64,000 nucleotides of DNA from contig JAQMRL010000005.1 in assembly GCA_035578175.1 (NCBI GenBank), positions 51,069,722 through 51,133,721 on the forward strand, read 5' to 3'. Made by a program: the position numbers and the translations under genes. Source of the DNA: Catonia carolina (Eukaryota; Arthropoda; Insecta; Hemiptera; Achilidae). Each line of letters begins with the position of its first letter. Positions within the stretch are counted from its first letter, which is position 1. Of this stretch, positions 11,070-21,548 are shown one piece after another. The notes below the pieces were generated by a model. The model did not search any database, was not told where the DNA came from, and saw only the letters and a list, made by a program, of their open reading frames with translations.

Positions 11070-11643
11070 CTAAAATTGTCTTTGAATATTTAAAAATTGT
11101 ATAAAGTCCAGTGTCTTTGTGTACTGTGTGTGGTTAACGCAGTCTTTGTAATTGTCCGGTAAGTGAAATTGTTTCCGTATAGTGTTCAAGGTAGGACATT
11201 CCACAAGAATGTGTTTGACAGTTAATTTAGTGTTGCAGTGTCTGCAGTAAACAGAGTCATTTTTGGTCAAGAGGTGACTGTGTGTCAGTTTAGTGTGACC
11301 AATTCGTAGTCGTGTAAGAGTCACTTGGTCAAGTCTGTTTTTAAAAATTTCTGGTTGTAAGTCTCGAATGTCAGTCCGTACTGTGTGTAGGTTAGTCCTT
11401 AAAGTCTTCCACCACTCGTTCCAAACTATTTCAAATTTGTGTCTGAACATTTTCTGCAGATCTCGATGGGAAGACTTGTTTATTCTATTGGAGCATGTAG
11501 TGGCGCGTTTGGCTGCTCGATCGGCTGTCTCGTTCCCTTTGATACCTAGGTGGGAAGGAATCCACAGAAGAACTATTGTTTTGTCGTTGTTAGTTATTTT
11601 GTGGTTGACGTTAATGATCTCTTGAAGTATCGGTTCATCCTGT
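11070..11643 (-). pseudogene. LINE RNase H domain fragment
   Basis: An open minus-strand frame of about 190 codons. It contains WIPSHLGIKGNETADRAAK, the C-terminal part of an RNase HI fold with the His and last catalytic Asp of the family. It then reads LTRLRIGHTKLTHSHLL and a C-x2-C-x4-H-x4-C cluster (YCRHCNTKLTVKHILVEC), typical of the C-terminus of RNase H-bearing non-LTR retrotransposons. The reverse transcriptase is missing. The frame is unusually clean for this window, so the insertion may be fairly young, or the region a late truncation. Not a host gene. Confidence 0.8.
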
Positions 11644-11714
11644 TCGATACTCCTAAGTACTTTAAGTCACTTTAACAAATCTTAGGTACTAATTTCGTCA
11701 TTCAATTAATCCTG

Positions 11715-12045
11715 TAAATAGGAGTGCCCCAAGGTTCAATCCTTTCCCCTCTTTTTTTATATAATGTTTATTAGTCTCAGCTTATTTTAATTGCTACTTT
11801 TACTGATCGCACTGCCATTCTTTAAAGTTCTACAAAGTCATGATGCTTCCTTAATCTTTCAGCACTGCATTAACCAAATTTATTTTCGGCTTAACTTTAT
11901 TTTTGGAAAATTGAAGAAAATATTATAAATTTGTAAATTTTTGTCGGTATATTTTTATGAGTAACTCAGAAATTTTACTGTCAGATCAATTTAAATATTC
12001 AGGAATTACACTTGATAAACTTTTTTTTGGATGGTTCTTCTTTAA
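11715..12045 (+). pseudogene. Reverse-transcriptase fragment (jockey-like)
   Basis: Across shifted frames one can read GVPQGS-like (KVQSFPLF region), a FTD-type stretch in place of the palm FADD box, and FKYSGITLDK, the conserved spacing after the palm. Several frameshifts and stops. It lies head to head with the RNase H fragment at 11070-11643 on the opposite strand, so they are separate insertions. Confidence 0.55.
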
Positions 12046-12349
12046 TTTCTTCTTGCTGTTCCAAAACTTTTTCATATTTTCAGATCCTATTTTCTTTAGT
12101 TCATCTGAACAAACCCCTATTGTGCGTTTGACTGTTTTGGTGGTTAATCGAACTTTGTGAATTCCCATTTGATGTTTATACCAAGGTGTACGTTCCGTTA
12201 GGTTCTCCATGGTTAGGTCGAGTTCTTTCATGTTTTGAATTTCTGTGAGCCAGGTTACTATAGTTTTTTTTTTCAGATTTAGTGGTAAGTTGATAAACGT
12301 TTAATGTAATCGAAGTACATTTACCAAAATACAACATCTCTTTAACAGG

Positions 12350-13256
12350 CAATATAATTACAGTTGTAGAAAATTTAAAAACTTACAATTTTATTACAAA
12401 CTATTTTTTCTACAACGCTTAGTTTAGCGTCAATTAGTGATTTTCTGTATTTCATACATCAAAATCGGTAAAAAAAAAACTTGAATTTTTTTAAGATTGT
12501 GGCCTTAATATGCAGTTTAGGGCAAAAGTGTATAATAAAAGTTGTAGAAAATTAAAAAATCTTCAACCTTTGTTTCAAATATTTATTTCTACAGAGCTTA
12601 GTTCAGTGATTTCCCGAACTTTTAAGTTATAAAGAGGTTGATTTTCATTTTGCATCATTCCTCCATGATTAAAATTGGGTTGTTTTTTCATATTAAATTG
12701 TTTACTAATGACAAAACATAGATATACTGTATTTTCATTACTTACATTGGCAACTTTCCTCTTGCAACAAAAATGAGGCATCTAAGTGTTTTTTCTGTGT
12801 TTCTATACGGTGTAGAGTCATGGACCTTGAATAAAGTCATCACAAGTAAGCTGGAGGGATTTGAGATGTGGATGTACAGACGAATATTGAGAGTCCCATG
12901 GACTGCTCGGATGCCAAATTTAGAGGTTTTTAGAAGAATGACATGGAGGCCATTTCCACCATAAGTGTAGGACTCTAATATTTCAGACATATCACGGGAA
13001 ATGACTCACGATATTTTGTTACTACAAGACATTCTATAGGGAAAATATATGAGAAGCGTGGACCTGGCGGAAGAAGGGTGTCGGGCTTCGAAACCTGAGT
13101 ATTTGGTTTGTCGAAGAGCTCAGAAAAGTTATTTCGCAGTGCAACAAGTGCACCAATGTGAGAATTTCTATTGTGGTCGCCAACATTCGGAACGGATGGT
13201 CACCTGAAAAAGAAGAAGACATTAGCAAAGGAAAATTGTTTTAGTGTTTCACACCA
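12350..13256 (+). mobile_element. H1 element, 5'-truncated, split by a LINE
   Basis: H1 sequence (both AAGTTGTAG units, then the GGTTGATTTTCATTTTGCATC segment) runs to about 12753. It resumes at about 13219 with AGTGTTTCACACCAGATTT, the H1 3' stem-loop end. The intervening 465 bp is a LINE fragment flanked by an imperfect target duplication. Confidence 0.75.
12754..13218 (+). pseudogene. 5'-truncated LINE (RT C-terminus) inserted in H1
   Basis: Flanked by ACATTGGCAA (12744-12753) and ACATTAGCAA (13219-13228), a 10-bp target duplication with one difference. Starts in LYGVESWTLNK (about 12809), then FEMWMYRRILRVPW. Further on, in other frames, it gives RNDS- and NLRIWFGKS-like stretches and a VANIRNGW ending before a GAAGAAGA tail. 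Pattern and tail fit a non-LTR retrotransposon copied by target-primed reverse transcription. The frameshift after about 12960 makes it dead. Confidence 0.8.
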
Positions 13257-13300
13257 GATTTAAAAGAAAAGTTTTTCCTATTTTCAACACCAAAATATCT

Positions 13301-13708
13301 GTTGTTGTGTGTCATCAGCCGAAAGGCTGGTTTGAACCTGTAGAGGTTTTACTAAACCTCTACCTCGTGATGAGTGAGGTGGTTTAAAATTGCCTTCCTC
13401 ACTGAATGGAAAAGTATGCTTATCAGCCTGCCGGACCCTCTGAAAAGCACATATTTCCACTCTGCAAATGACACCTTCACTTCATTCACCACAGGGTCTG
13501 GTTGTATAATGAAATTCATTACTTTCAGAGGAGATAACTCTTATTGGTGTCTTTTACACCTCTACCTTAAATGTTTTACACTCTTCTATTCTTAAATGAT
13601 TCAGTCATTTAATTCGCTAACCATGTGATAAGAAACAGAACTATTTATTTTAGCCCTTCAATGAACAGATTTCGTGCAAACAATTTGACACCTGTCTGTT
13701 ATGAGCAG
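13301..13708 (-). repeat. S1 SINE-like copy with target duplication
   Basis: Full-length copy bounded by CAAAATATCT at 13291-13300 and 13709-13718. Contains an extra duplicated AACCTCTACC piece near the 3' end (around 13349-13365). Tail on the plus strand appears as GTTGTTGTGTGTCATCAGCC. Confidence 0.92.
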
Positions 13709-13718
13709 CAAAATATCT

Positions 13719-14394
13719 ATTGATATAATTTAAGATAATTTTACCAGTGTAGATCAATGTACTTCTTAACAGTTTGAAGTATAAATTAATATAACGTGCA
13801 GCATAACAATATAACATAACCGTATTAAAAAGTAAAACAGGAAACATTAAAAATTATTTTTCAATATGAAATTAATTATACATATTATAAATTCCTACGC
13901 ATTCGTTAAATTATAATTTAACGCACACATTCAATAAAGACATTAGATTGAATTTGTTATTGCGTTTGTATTAGTTTTCTTAGTAGTGTATACAAGTATA
14001 CGTAAGAAGAGTGATGTCAAATAAGTTTAGGCACCTCACGCTTATAACTAAGTAATGTTTGTATGGATATAAGTACGTTTGCGTGTACATTCCTGAATTG
14101 TATGTTATGTACTTAATGAACGCGTAGGTACGTGATAAGGTACACAACAATGTATACATAAATAAATGTACTGTACATGAAGAACTGGGGCCAACGGAAC
14201 TATTGTTGGTATTATTACAACTAATATTTATGAGTGAAAGTTTACTCTTTTTAAATTGCATTCCTTACATTACTTTCTTTATTTAATCAAGTTTCAAAAT
14301 TGCATAATTACATAAAATTATAATAAAATGTAATTAATGTTTCTATATTTTTATTATTAAGTCTATATTTTCAACTGTATTGTTTTTTTTTGTA
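13719..14394. other. No gene identified
   Basis: AT-rich, many TATA-like words; the 93-codon minus frame at 13980-14261 has no domain. Confidence 0.5.
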
Positions 14395-14720
14395 CGAGGG
14401 TGTATTGAAAAGTAATACCTCCATCGCTAGAACTTTATTAGTAATGGATATAATGTTTACATATTACAATGAAATGATAGATTAAACTGTCCCCTACTCA
14501 CCAATATAAACACTTTTCCTCATGATTGCCTTAAATAGCGACACATTTACGCCAACGTACTACGCTTTGGAAAAGTCCGTCACGGAAGAAGTCTGAAGTG
14601 TACGGCACCATTTCCTCACCTCTGCATCTGAAGAGAAACGATTGCCGTTGAGATGTTTCGTAAGCTTCGGAAAGAGGAAAAGTCACTGGGCTTGATTTTC
14701 AGAATTTTTAGTTGTTTGAT
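14395..14720 (-). pseudogene. Mariner-like 3'-end fragment
   Basis: The terminal-repeat-like sequence CGAGGGTGTATTGAAAAG starts at 14395 directly after a TA dinucleotide. On the minus strand, before it, one reads FFRDGLFQSVVRWRKCV, then a TAA, then GNHEEK, which resembles the C-terminal DG(I/F)...RW.KC...GDYVEK pattern of mariner transposases. Only the 3' end remains; no matching 5' repeat was found nearby. Confidence 0.65.
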
Positions 14721-15027
14721 TTATAATAAAAATGAATTTACTTAAGGTATTCAGTTGTTATTTCTTTATTTATATCAATATAATCATTAAGAAATAAATT
14801 CTTCACAAATTTCATTACTAAAATTCTATTTTTTATTATAAATTTTGCAAAGTTATTGCAGTTCAAACTTTGAAAACCCTGTTTTTTATATCAATATTTT
14901 GTGTTTTATGTCAGATATCTTTAAAACTACTTAATATACAGTTCTGGGACCGGTTTTATTAATTTTTTCTGACTAAATATCATTTAAATTTACAAAATTT
15001 GTCACAAAAAAACCTAAAAAAATTCAG
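14721..15027. other. No gene identified
   Basis: AT-rich spacer with no recognised feature. Confidence 0.5.
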
Positions 15028-15240
15028 TACAGTTAAGTACCGATTATCCGAAATAATTAGAGCATGACAATTTCGGATGACCGATTTTTTCGAATAATCG
15101 ATCACACTCGGGAACGGTAATAATAAAAAGATAAATATACTTATTAGTGAAAAATATCAATTTTAATGGAAAAACGATGAAAAATTGTGATACGTTAAAA
15201 TAAAATATTATAAGTTGTTATGAGAACAAAAATTATTATT

Positions 15241-15625
15241 TCACTTTAATGCTGCTAGATCCCTGACTCGTTTGACAGTCAGAAGAGTAGAAAAATCTGC
15301 TTCAGGCTGCATTTCATACCAAATGAAAGCTGTTTCTAAAGCTTCAAATCCTTGAATATTTGTTGGCGCAGCAACATCAGAATCAGTAATTTGTATGTCT
15401 TCGTCGTCGTCATTTTCTGTTGGTACCTACAGAACTGATTCAATAAGTTCTTCGTCTGTTTTTATTTGCCATCCGAGATCCGCACACGTATTTTCAAAAC
15501 TAGTCCATTCGTTTCAGTCATTTTCATTGGACTCATCGAAACCGGCTGATTGTTAAGCTAATGGTAAGAATGGCTGTTCTTCTTCGGCCTGATCATTAGA
15601 ACTGTCGCTTTCACAATCGTAAATC
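15241..15625 (-). pseudogene. Tigger/pogo transposase C-terminal fragment
   Basis: One minus-strand frame runs about 128 codons to the TGA at 15241-15243, with three internal stops (TAA, TGA, TAG). It gives an acidic stretch with SDSSNDQAEEE, then W-E-W and DEELIESVL, a DDDED cluster, and ALETAFIWYEMQPEADFSTL followed by VKRVRDLAALK. That order (acidic tail then a paired-helix EALET...W...Q end) is typical of the C-terminus of Tigger transposases. The catalytic DDE core and DNA-binding domain are absent. Confidence 0.8.
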
Positions 15626-15925
15626 TTTTTCAAAGACCTTTGTAGCGTAACATTTTGAACATTTTCTATCCATCAGCAATCATGAATGCACATAATTTTA
15701 ATTCATCTGTTATTGAAGTTCAATTACTCCCTCTTCGTTATCGCCTAATAGAAGTTTTTAATCCTCGTACGTTGTACTGTAATATAGTATGTAGGCCTAC
15801 ATTACTGTAATCCACTTACGTTGACTGTAAATTGATTCATTAAAAGTTAAAGACTTGTAGTACAAGTAGCATTGCCTACCAGATTGAATACAGTAGTAGT
15901 TCGTCTTCTACCCACACAATTCCTT

Positions 15926-16015
15926 TCAACTCAGTGAGGAAGCCAATAGTAAACCACATCACTCCTTGTTTTTACTTAGTAAAACCTCTAGAGGTTCAAA
16001 CCAGCCTTTCGGCTG
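15926..16015 (+). repeat. S1 3'-end fragment inside the pogo element
   Basis: About 90 bp from CTCAGTGAGGAAG to CAGCCTTTCGGCTG, truncated at both ends. Confidence 0.8.
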
Positions 16016-16069
16016 GTTTTAAAATAAAAAATAAAAAAACCAATTTCGGATAATCGGGGTTTTACTGTA

Positions 16070-17047
16070 TGACCGAATTTCACCAGGGGAACTGAAATCG
16101 GAGCGAAATCTTTCGCTAGCTGTAACTCACTAATGAAGCGTTTACGAACTTTTACGAGCGTTTACCAAGCTTGTTTAAACTTTTTTCATTATTTTGACGA
16201 GAGAAATACGCTCGTGAAGTATGGCAGATTCCTCCTAATACACCCGTTAGAACAGTGCTATCTACTTTAAAGTTAAATGATTTGAGAAAAGGAAACGAAA
16301 ATTTTGATATTTTTTTTTGTGAAATAATAAGCAAAACTACTTAATTTCCATTAAATATTTGACATTAGTTGATGTAAAGTACTTACTCATATCCTGTTAT
16401 AGCCTAATACTTAGAAATATGGACATCGGTTTATTATTAGCCTAACTCCCAAAGGTTTCTTAGTTATTTTATTTTATTAACACATGTTACTTTGTCTGTT
16501 TTTAACAAATGAGACCTTGAATCATTGCTAATTATTGTCGGGTTTTACATTTATGTGGTTTCAATATTGTTTGGTCGATAAACATTTAAGTTAAACAAAA
16601 TTTAAATATTAGAAACATAAGATGTATGTTATAGCTTGTATATACTTACTTATGTTCTGTGTTATTCTTCAGGAATTAACAGACCGACCTTGCTTTTAAA
16701 TTCACTACATTTCTTTATGACTTTTCATTATTCTGTCTAGATAAATCACCGGTGATGTTAATTTCCTGGCAGTTGTAAATTCGATAAGTTTTTTACTGTA
16801 TTTAAATTTTAAATTTACTTCGTAAGTTCTTCTGTGTTATGATTTTCATTATGTATTTATATATCTATTTTAGAAGTCTAGACAATTTTATTTCGACAAG
16901 TTTAAGCGCCAATACTGAAGGATGTATAAATTTAAGCACCTGTTTTTTTCAAGGTGTCTTTAGGACAGTTCTTTTAGACTATTCCGGAAGAGATTCTTTT
17001 GGTCGCTATAGATTTCAAAGTTTTATGGTGTTCTCTTTTTGAATATA
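16070..17047. other. No gene identified
   Basis: AT-rich sequence without recognised repeats. Confidence 0.5.
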
Positions 17048-17169
17048 TTTTTACTTTCCCTTGCCTATATGAATATATAGGAAGGAAAGTATTGTTTTCA
17101 TGTCAAGTTTTCACTGGATCTACACGCTTTCAGACCCCCTGAATCCAAAAAACATGTTTTTAGCGATTG

Positions 17170-17225
17170 GTCTGTCTGTCTCTCTCTCTCTCTTTCTCTC
17201 TCTCCCCCCCCTGTGCGTGTGTGTG

Positions 17226-17259
<34 letters not shown>
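17170..17259. repeat. TC and GT microsatellite inside H1
   Basis: TCTCTC-rich run, a CCCCCC stretch, then about 20 GT/GC units. Occupies the same element position as the repeats at 8719, 35826 and 62606. Confidence 0.9.
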
Positions 17260-17959
17260 AACAGAATATCTCAAAAACGGAACCTCGTACGAACTCGAAA
17301 CTTGAAACTTAATTTAGACACCACTACCAAACCCGACACGAACATTTTCATCAAAATCGGTCAACCGGAAGTAGTTTATTCGTGCAATTTTTCACTTATT
17401 TGCGAGTTTCTGAAAACTGGTCCTACGATTTTTTTAAAATCGCTAAGTTTACTAAATTTTTTATGCTTTACAAGATATGGTAGGCGATGTGTCTGCTGAA
17501 ATTCTTAGTGAGGCTGTTTTCTTGTAAAAAAATTGTTTTTTTTTTAAGATTGTGACTTACATGCATTTTAGCGCAAAAATGTATCGTAAAAGTTGTAGAG
17601 AATTTAAAATCCTACAACTTTTATTTCAAACATTTTTTTTGTATAACGATTAATTTAGCGGTAATTATCGATTTTCTGTTTTTTTCTTACGAAAACGTGT
17701 GAAAAATCTATTTTTATAAGATTTCAGCCTTAGTGTGCATTTACGACAAAAATGTATCTAATAAAATTTATAGGAAATTAAAAGATCTACAACTTTTAAT
17801 AAAAGCATTTTTCTCTACAGAGCCTAGTTTAGCGTTAAAGAGTGATTTTCCGTATTTTTAAGCCAAACTGAGGTTGATTTCATTTTGCGTCTTTCACTCA
17901 TGATTAAAATAAGGTTAGTTTTTTGTTTATTTCTAATGTTTTATTACTAATGTTAGGTT

Positions 17960-18020
17960 CCGTCTGCATTAGCAGTAATTGCAGAACAGTCAGACGTTAA
18001 ACCAAAAAAAAAAAAAAGAA
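17960..18020 (+). repeat. S2 SINE 3' tail inserted in H1
   Basis: A 61-bp 5'-truncated S2 (CGTCTGCATTAGCAG to an A-run) flanked by perfect 12-bp duplications TAATGTTAGGTT at 17948-17959 and 18021-18032. Shows that the tail alone can be copied in by target-primed reverse transcription. Confidence 0.92.
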
Positions 18021-18188
18021 TAATGTTAGGTTACATTGTTCATTATTTACATTGGCAAGAGAAAGTCGTGTGAGTGTTTCACACCAGATTTTTTTTTTTT
18101 TTTTATTGTAGAAGATACATATTATAACTTTTAAACCTACGTTCGTTCGGGATCTGGGTGTAATAAATAATAAACAGACTTTGTTTAA

Positions 18189-18750
18189 TCCTTTCAGTGC
18201 CGAAACAATATTTAAAAGTTTGATCTAAAGTGATTTAATTTGAAAAGGCTGTAAAAAAAGTGACAGCCCTTATTTCGAAAACTTGGAGGCGTGAAGCCTG
18301 CCATTTCCGACCAAAATTTCAACGTTATACAAAAATAAAATTTCCTGTTAAAAATTAATTTTTATTGTGTTCATAAAAAAATAAATCGTTCTAACACTAA
18401 ATATATTCAAAATAGTTTTTTTATTGAAGTCTCATCGACAGCTTGGTCATTAACAAATACTGTGGGTGTTGGTACCTTAACGGTGGTTTTAACGTGTTAA
18501 AATTTCCACACCCTAGCCGGAATCAAACCCAGGACCTTTCGCTTTGTGGACTAGCGTGCTAGTCACTACGCCTTGGAAGCGGTTTCATATTACATTATTC
18601 CATTAATTTTTGTTTAAATTTTTTTGGGAAATGTTCGGTTATCCGGACGTTGGTACTTTATGCATAACTTACGGGCGTTCGGTAAACCGGATGTTAACAC
18701 TACGTAAAATATACAGACGTCCTGTTTTGCGGATGTTGGTACTGAAAGGT
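18189..18750. mobile_element. piggyBac-like MITE
   Basis: 562 bp between TTAA sites (18185-18188, 18751-18754). Ends are CCTTTCAGTGCC at 18190 and the inverse of CCTTTCAGTACC at 18738-18749. TTAA target and a CC(C/T)T-type start are hallmarks of piggyBac-family elements. No coding region. Contains an S3 SINE in reverse orientation and repeated CCGGATGTT-like words near the right end. Confidence 0.72.
18428..18584 (-). repeat. tRNA-derived SINE, family S3
   Basis: Inverse strand shows a GTAGTGACTAGCACGC region, B-box-like GGTTTGATTCC, then ACACGTTAAAACC and the ATGACCAAGCTGTCGATG tail, with an extra copy-specific stretch. Lies within the piggyBac-like MITE. Confidence 0.75.
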
Positions 18751-18754
18751 TTAA

Positions 18755-19208
18755 ACTTATAAAAATTATTTATTGACACAATTAATTATCAAACTTAGAT
18801 TACTAACAAATACAATTAGATTACTTTAATTCAATTAATCAAAAAACTTAATCTTAAACTAAATTTGATTATAAGTGAATCACTTAACAATTAAAACGAT
18901 GTTATACAAAAAAATTGCATGCCAGATGTGAAATAGAATTACTGCATCAGTTGTCAGTAATTTTTTTGTTATCTGACAGTGTGTTTTAATAAAAACATAC
19001 AATGATAGAATGTGATGTTTTACAACGATTTGATTATTATTCTAAAAATTCTTTAGTTAAAGACTCTTTCACTGCCTCTCTATATTCTACCCTGATTTAT
19101 TTTTTCCGGAATGGATTGAAATAATTGATGTATAGGTTTTTTATTGTTTTCTTTTTATAAAAATTGTGAGTTATCAATTAATATTTATCTTCTCTGTTTT
19201 GTTAACAG
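18755..19208. other. Intron end upstream of PDSS1 exon
   Basis: AT-rich. The last 25 bases are pyrimidine-rich (TTCTCTGTTTTG) and end in the AG at 19207-19208, a good 3' splice site. Nothing else recognised. Confidence 0.7.
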
Positions 19209-19342
19209 GAAATACACTGGAACACAAACCAAGAAGAATTACGAAGAATTGCCACATATTATTTTGACGGTCAAGGAAAAGCACTTCGTCCAATGGTTGC
19301 GATATTAATGTCCAGAGCTGTTAATTATCACATAAATAAGAG
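19209..19342 (+). CDS. PDSS1: PDSS1 internal exon (polyprenyl diphosphate synthase subunit 1)
   Basis: Part of the enzyme that chains isopentenyl diphosphate onto an allylic primer to make the polyprenyl tail of coenzyme Q, in mitochondria with PDSS2. The 134-bp exon starts after AG (19207-19208) and ends before GT (19343). It encodes 44 codons plus two bases and carries LRRIATYYFDGQGKALRPM. In this family the GxxKALRP segment holds Lys and Arg residues that bind isopentenyl diphosphate. It joins 51428 by completing a Ser codon (AG plus T), so the downstream intron is phase 2; the upstream one appears phase 0. No upstream exon was found in 1-19208. Very similar in pattern to insect PDSS1. Confident as an exon; that the gene is active is inferred from its clean frame and splice sites. 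Confidence 0.95.
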
Positions 19343-19479
19343 GTAATTTATTAATTTTTTTTTGTTTTAGTTTGAATTATTTTCAAGTGAAGTTAAAAAA
19401 TTTGTGAAATTCAAGAAAATGTTTACCGGCACGGATTTCATCTTAAGCTTAAACTAAGATTTGTAAGATGTTACTTATT

Positions 19480-19830
19480 CTTTTTCTTCTCATCGTGCCC
19501 TCTCCGATCGGAGGTTGGTGGCTATTCGATATCATCATGATGGCTATTCGGATATTGGACACCGCAGCTCTGACCAAATCCGCTGAGGTACAAGGAAACT
19601 AATCGCTAAGTTTCTTCAACCAAACAATTCTTCTTCCCACATCTCTCTTCCCCTTTAATTTTGCCTTGTATTATCAAGCGAAGCATTTTGTATCTTGGTC
19701 CATGCATAATGGGACCCAGATATTCTATTTTATTTTTTTGGATGGTGTAAACAAGCTCCTTTTCTGTTCCCATTCTCTGCAAGACTGTCTCGTTGGGTAC
19801 TTTATCCGTCCAGGGTAGAGAAGTTAAAAA
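19480..19830 (-). pseudogene. LINE C-terminal fragment
   Basis: On the minus strand from about 19830: PWTDKVPNETVLQRMGTEKEL, then IEYLGPIMHGPRYKML, RLIIQGKIKGEER and a frameshifted end before an AAGAAG tail near 19480. This is the region after the reverse transcriptase in a non-LTR retrotransposon, 5'-truncated. It sits 140 bp after a PDSS1 exon, inside the intron. Confidence 0.8.
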
Positions 19831-19970
19831 TACATGCCCTGATCTATTTGTAATTATTTTTTTAAATTATTTCAACGTTGAACCCATTGTCACAATAGGA
19901 ATAGGTTTTAAACATGTGACAAATAAGAATTACCAGTAAAAGTGTTATTAAAAGAATGCACACATATTAT

Positions 19971-20926
19971 GTACTTTGATAAAAAAATAACGGGAATTTT
20001 TAAATTTCGCGAGCTTTGTAAATTCGATCTCCAAAATCTGTTTTTTACCTTGTTGGTACACGTCTTTATAACATACGTTCGCATTTGCAGCCATTTTAAA
20101 TGTCCATTTTATTGTTAGTAGTTGAAAAGAGTACACGTGTTTGCAATCGCTCGGCGATTTGTTACGTCCGAAAAAAGAAGATCAAAGAGTTAGCATTAAA
20201 TTTTGTGTGAAAAAATATCAAGTGTAGTACCTCATTCAAAATGTTGACGGTGGCTTTTGGTGAATCTACTATGAGTAAAACAAGATTTTACGAGTGGTAC
20301 AAACGGTTCAAAAATGGCCGTGAAAACGTTGAAGATGACGACCGCCCTGGGCGCCCTAGTACATCAATAACCGACAATAGGGTCGTAGAAGTGAGGAAAA
20401 CGATTTTGAAAGATCGCAGAATCACTATCAGAGAGGTTTCTGATGAGTTCGGTAAATCATTTGGATCATGTAAAGCAATTTTTTCGGATGCTTTAGGCAT
20501 GAAATGCGGGGCAGGAAAGTTCGTTCCGAAATTACTGAATTTCAAACAAAATGTACGTCGAATGGATACGCCCAAGAATTGGTGAATGAAGTCAACACTG
20601 ACCCAGATTTCTGCAAACGGTCATAACAGGTGACGAAACATGGATATATGGGTTTGACGTCGAAACCAAGGTTTCGAGGTGTCAAGAGAACCATTAAAGG
20701 ACGACGGTTTACCACCATTGATGGCATAAAAACAGTATCACTAAAGTAGCTGACAGCTATACAAAAAAGTGAGTTTCAGAATTGCTCCAAGATTGGAAAA
20801 AGCGCTGGCACCAGTGTATTATATCTGAGGAGGGTTACTTCGAAGCGGACAAATTGATATAGATGAATAAATAAAAAAATTTTTAAGGAAAACTGAAATT
20901 CCCGTTATTTTTTATCAAACCTCGTG
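19971..20926 (+). mobile_element. Mariner element, internally deleted
   Basis: Terminal inverted repeats: TTTGATAAAAAAATAACGGG at 19975 and the inverse of TTTGATAAAAAATAACGGG at about 20902-20919. The outermost few bases are degenerate at the left end. About 955 bp compared with roughly 1.3 kb for complete mariners. The missing part is mainly the transposase middle that holds the second and third catalytic Asp. Confidence 0.85.
20177..20871 (+). pseudogene. Mariner transposase, deleted and frameshifted
   Basis: Starts with an EDQRVSIKFCVKK-like N-terminus in one frame and shifts. A 114-codon frame (20241-20585) follows with the helix-turn-helix segment SKTRFYEWYKRFKNGRE, the GRPSTS linker and LLNFKQNVRR. 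In another frame LQTVITGDETWIYGFD gives the first catalytic Asp (about 20623-20640). After it the sequence jumps to KRTIKG, TIDGIK and finally a WKKRWHQCI-like end with GYFEADKID. The HQDN and SPDLAP boxes are absent, consistent with an internal deletion. Non-functional. Confidence 0.85.
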
Positions 20927-20930
20927 TATA

Positions 20931-21548
20931 CATCAATAAGGAAGGCGTGGTTTACAGTTAAGATCATATATAGGAGGGCTCGAAAAAAATGTGAGAACCG
21001 CTGCACTAGCGGATAATCATTGGAAGAAGAAGACGAACTCAAAAGAGGAGGTAAATCATTTCCGGGATTTAACGCGGAATTGAACCCACAAACATTTATC
21101 TCGAATTATAAATAATTTCAATTAATAATATTGTATAGTACGAAGGTCTTTAATTTTACACCTAAAATAATTTATTATAAAATTTGAATATTAATTTAAT
21201 ATCTGATAGAACTATCATTCACATCTGTCTGGTTTATAAATTTCGATTAAAATAAAGGTTTTCAATTTATTTATCTATTGAATAATTTACAACATATTAT
21301 TAGGTTTATTAAAATTTTATTTATTTCATAAATTTTTACTTGAGATTCGCCTGTGTGTTTTTAATTTTAAATTGACCTCTATTTAGTGCATAATTATGGT
21401 ACTGACATTTTAATGGCCTTCAGAGTAACATTTTGTTTGACCAATCTCTGATACAAGCTATTACCGTTTTGTTTATTGGGAATGAGGAAACCGATAGTGA
21501 TCTTCCTGTCTTTATTTTAAATTTTAGTAAATGTTCGTTGATGTTAAA
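20931..21548. other. No gene identified
   Basis: AT-rich intron sequence without recognised repeats. Confidence 0.5.

Larger units (their letters stand above)
15030..16067 (-). mobile_element. pogo/Tigger-type element, internally deleted
   Basis: Inverted ends: CAGTTAAGTACCGATTATCC at 15030 and the inverse of CAGTAAAACCCCGATTATCC ending at 16067 (about 21 of 25 positions agree). Both are flanked by TA (15028-15029, 16068-16069), as expected for the pogo group. At 1038 bp it is shorter than autonomous relatives, and a piece of S1 sits in the right part. Contains the C-terminal part of a Tigger-like transposase. Confidence 0.85.
17048..18095 (+). mobile_element. H1 element (HINE-like), reference copy B
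   Basis: Non-coding element, ~1.05 kb including a 61-bp SINE insert plus target duplication. 5' subterminal repeat ACTTTCCCTTGCC at 17053-17065; its inverse GGCAAGAGAAAGT lies at 18054-18066. A stem-loop GTGTGA-gtgtt-TCACAC follows at 18068-18084, then CAGATTTT. Inside, in order: core with GACACGAACATTTTC and AAAATCGGTCAACC, a TC/GT microsatellite (17170-17259), and two similar ~125-bp units (17554-17678 and 17727-17852). Subterminal inverted repeats, microsatellite and 3' stem-loop without a target duplication fit Helentron-derived non-autonomous elements (HINE, DINE-1). That class is inference. Confidence 0.78.

Noticed and set aside
1..19208. First exon of PDSS1
   Set aside because: I looked for the expected N-terminal segment before the IPP-binding region and found none; it may be short, diverged or outside the window.
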